DNA of 55,735 bases, taken from NCBI GenBank assembly GCA_002338715.1, contig DDIR01000043.1, forward strand, positions 1 to 55,735. Reading direction: 5' to 3'. A program made the position numbers and the translations under genes. Of the stretch, positions 53,921-55,735 are shown piece after piece. The stretch comes from Phycisphaerales bacterium UBA1845. GTDB lineage: Bacteria > Planctomycetota > Phycisphaerae > UBA1845. Below the pieces are notes generated by a model, which made no database searches, was not told where the DNA came from, and saw nothing but the letters and a program-made list of their open reading frames with translations. Position 1 is the first letter of the stretch; every line of letters starts with the position of its first letter.

Positions 53921-54166
53921 ATGGCACATAAGAAGGGGCAGGGTTCATCGCGTAACGGTCGTGACAGTAACCCTCAGTATCGTGGCGTTAAGAAATACGG
54001 TGGCGAAGTGGTCAAGACTGGAGCGATCATCGTCCGCCAGTGTGGTACCAAGTTCATCCCCGGGCGTCATGTCGGATGTGGCAGCGACTACACGCTGTTT
54101 GCTTTGTGCGACGGCAACGTCGAATTCAAAGGCCGCAAGGTCCGGGTGATTCCGTCCGCCAACTGA
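53921..54166 (+). CDS. rpmA: Large ribosomal subunit protein bL27
   Basis: An 81-residue protein. ATG 53921 is chosen because bL27 begins [16 protein letters not shown]; a frame upstream of it (from 53855) is not part of the protein. GGRVGRHVG-type text is here as [18 protein letters not shown] near 48-65, and the C-terminus is standard. It sits at the peptidyl-transferase centre. The usual upstream partner rplU (bL21) is not adjacent. A terminator follows before obgE. Confidence 0.96.
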   Translation: MAHKKGQGSSRNGRDSNPQYRGVKKYGGEVVKTGAIIVRQCGTKFIPGRHVGCGSDYTLFALCDGNVEFKGRKVRVIPSAN

Positions 54167-54254
54167 TGTTCTCGACGGAACAGGGTCGCGTTGACGTTGG
54201 CTTTCGCGGACTTGTTTCAGCGCAAGACGCAGGCTTGCTAAATCGAATACTTCG

Positions 54255-54283
54255 AGAGGGCTAAGTACGAGCCCTCTTTTTTT
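54255..54283 (+). terminator. Rho-independent terminator after rpmA
   Basis: AGAGGGCT (54255-54262) pairs with AGCCCTCT (54270-54277) across a seven-base loop and runs straight into a stretch of seven T. Confidence 0.9.
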
Positions 54284-54353
54284 GTGCGCCGATTGTTGGA
54301 CGGTAACATTGGTCACACATTGCTGGATCATGCGGGACGGTCGCAACTGAATC

Positions 54354-55406
54354 ATGTTTATCGACGAAGCAGAAATCGTGGTGCGGGCGGGTAGCGGCGG
54401 TGACGGGTGCGTCAGTTTCCGGCGCGAAAAGTTCGTCGCCTTTGGCGGTCCCGATGGGGGCACCGGTGGCGACGGCGGCAGCGTGATCCTGCGCGGAGCC
54501 GAGTCGGTCGAGACCTTGATGGATTTCAAGGGCAAGCACCATTGGAACGCGAAAAACGGCGGACCAGGCGAAGGTCGAAACATGACCGGCGCCCGTGGTG
54601 ACGATCTGATCATCGAACTGCCCGTCGGCACGCTGGTTTACGATCGCGCGACTGACATTCTCGTCAAGGATCTTCACGGTCATGGCGTTGAATGCTGCAT
54701 CGCCCGCGGTGGGAAGGGCGGTCGGGGCAATGTCAGCTTTGCGACCGCGACGCAGCAAGCCCCCCGCGAGCACGAACCCGGTGAACCGGGCGAGATGCGC
54801 GAACTTCGTCTCGAACTCAAACTCATCGCCGACGTCGGTCTGGTTGGGTTGCCCAATGCCGGAAAGAGCACGCTGCTCTCGCGCATTTCGCAGGCACGTC
54901 CGAAGATCGGTGCATATCCGTTCACCACGCTCAAACCGCAACTCGGGATCGTCGAGCTTTCCGACAACCGCCGATTCGTTGTGGCCGACATACCCGGATT
55001 GATCGAAGGCGCCCACGAAGGTGCGGGGTTGGGCGATGCGTTCTTGCGGCACATCGAGAGGACGCGGGTCATCGTGCATCTGGTCGATATCTGCCCGCTG
55101 GATGAACAATCGCCCGTTGACGCATATCATGCAATTCGGCGGGAACTTCGCGAGCATAGCCAATCGCTTGCGGACAAGGAAGAAATCGTGGTCGCCAACA
55201 AGACAGACCTCATCCCTTCGAACGATGCGGTCAACGAATTCGCCGAGGCAATCGGCAAGAATGTCTTGAGCATCAGCGCGGTCAGTGGGGCGGGTATTGC
55301 TGAACTAACCGAACGACTTTGGTCCATGGTTGGTCGGCACAAGCCCGTCGAACGAAAACCGGTGGAGCTACCGGTCCCACCGCACCTTAGGACGAATCAA
55401 TCATGA
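54354..55406 (+). CDS. obgE: Obg family GTPase ObgE/CgtA
   Basis: A 350-residue protein. Residues 1-158 form the Gly-rich Obg fold (AGSGGDGCVSFRREKF, GGPDGGTGGDGGSV, ARGGKGGRGNVSF). The GTPase domain has GLPNAGKST (G1, near 166-174), DIPGLIEGA (G3), NKTD (G4, near 279-282) and SAVSGAG (G5). The C-terminal OCT domain is absent, as in many short Obg proteins. It binds the large subunit during late assembly. It follows rpmA, the common order, and overlaps coaX by four bases. Confidence 0.96.
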   Translation: MFIDEAEIVVRAGSGGDGCVSFRREKFVAFGGPDGGTGGDGGSVILRGAESVETLMDFKGKHHWNAKNGGPGEGRNMTGARGDDLIIELPVGTLVYDRATDILVKDLHGHGVECCIARGGKGGRGNVSFATATQQAPREHEPGEPGEMRELRLELKLIADVGLVGLPNAGKSTLLSRISQARPKIGAYPFTTLKPQLGIVELSDNRRFVVADIPGLIEGAHEGAGLGDAFLRHIERTRVIVHLVDICPLDEQSPVDAYHAIRRELREHSQSLADKEEIVVANKTDLIPSNDAVNEFAEAIGKNVLSISAVSGAGIAELTERLWSMVGRHKPVERKPVELPVPPHLRTNQS

Positions 55407-55735
55407 ATTACCAAGTGGGTGATCTCGGTCCTCTGTCGATGGTCGTCGTCGACGTGGGCAACAGCTCGATCAAATTGGCGCGCTGGGTTGATGGCGAAAT
55501 CAAAGACATGGAGCGCGTGGGTTCGACCGACCAGTCCGGTGTGTTTCGCGTTCTCGATGTTGTGCGCGAAAAGTGCGATAACGAACTGCGCCAGGCGATC
55601 ATCATCGCATCGGTCGTGCCCGAGGTGACGGGATGGTTGGCCGACCACATCGAAAACGAATTGGAACTTCGCCCGTTTGTCGTCGGGCAGAATACACCGC
55701 TCCCCGTTGAAGTTGATGTGCCCGAACCGTCGCTG
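55403..55735 (+). CDS. coaX: Type III pantothenate kinase (3' partial)
   Basis: ATG 55403 overlaps the obgE stop (ATGA), and 111 codons are visible before the right edge cuts the gene. The first motif, MVVVDVGNSSIKLA, is the phosphate-binding D-x-G-N-[ST] loop of CoaX; IIIASVVPEVT near 70-80 is the second conserved block. CoaX makes 4'-phosphopantothenate, the first step of CoA synthesis, and needs a monovalent cation. The missing part should contain the remaining substrate motif. Confidence 0.9.
   Translation, partial: MNYQVGDLGPLSMVVVDVGNSSIKLARWVDGEIKDMERVGSTDQSGVFRVLDVVREKCDNELRQAIIIASVVPEVTGWLADHIENELELRPFVVGQNTPLPVEVDVPEPSL

Overview
The window reads as chromosomal DNA of a planctomycete, probably from the Phycisphaerae or a related uncultured lineage. 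This is inferred from content, not from a marker gene. The pointers are many large secreted proteins ending in dockerin-like calcium loops, Asn/Cys repeats of the DCNxNGxPDECD type, a PEP-CTERM protein, HYR and lamin-tail modules, a TadG/VWA protein and an ECF sigma factor coupled to a VWA protein. Most CDSs have a clear GGAGG-type ribosome binding site. No rRNA, tRNA or CRISPR array was seen.

Layout. 1-3.5 kb: a PEP/pyruvate-binding protein cut by the left edge, a metallophosphoesterase, a decayed IS21 helper (istB) fragment abutting a frameshifted S74-domain gene, and a small dockerin protein. 3.7-7.0 kb: a minus-strand operon (DEDDh exonuclease-WYL fusion, zinc-ribbon membrane protein, ADP-ribosylglycohydrolase) divergent from a WYL regulator. 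7.3-11.5 kb: a five-PAS histidine kinase with its FixJ-like response regulator, facing a paralogous regulator that lacks the phospho-acceptor Asp. 11.5-13.6 kb: no convincing gene. 13.6-32.3 kb: six plus-strand genes for secreted proteins with cohesin-like, HYR, lamin-tail, toroid, CHRD and beta-propeller modules. The last is a 1960-residue protein with four seven-bladed propellers. 32.9-35.5 kb: a transglutaminase/beta-lactamase-fold fusion. 36.2-40.7 kb: a five-gene, overlapping-start operon (AsnB, an Ig/Fn3-like membrane protein, a P1/NylC-type peptidase, an SSS symporter, a 42-residue membrane peptide). 40.9-44.4 kb: a GHL10-type glycoside hydrolase and a cytochrome c lipoprotein. 44.5-52.7 kb, minus strand: a VWA protein with an anti-sigma-like N-terminus, its ECF sigma factor, a secreted dockerin protein, a TadG-like VWA protein and a PilZ protein. 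53.1-55.7 kb: a secreted protein of unknown function, bL27, ObgE and the start of a type III pantothenate kinase.

How it fits together. Most of the window serves the cell surface: secreted adhesive or scaffold-like proteins, some with cohesin-like folds and many with dockerin-like ends. Around them lie sensing and regulatory units and two transport/hydrolysis units. The right end (rpmA-obgE-coaX) is ordinary housekeeping. The points most worth a second look are the exonuclease-WYL cluster, the Asp56Ala response regulator, the AsnB-NylC-symporter operon with its tiny partner, the four-propeller protein and the VWA fusion coupled to the sigma factor.
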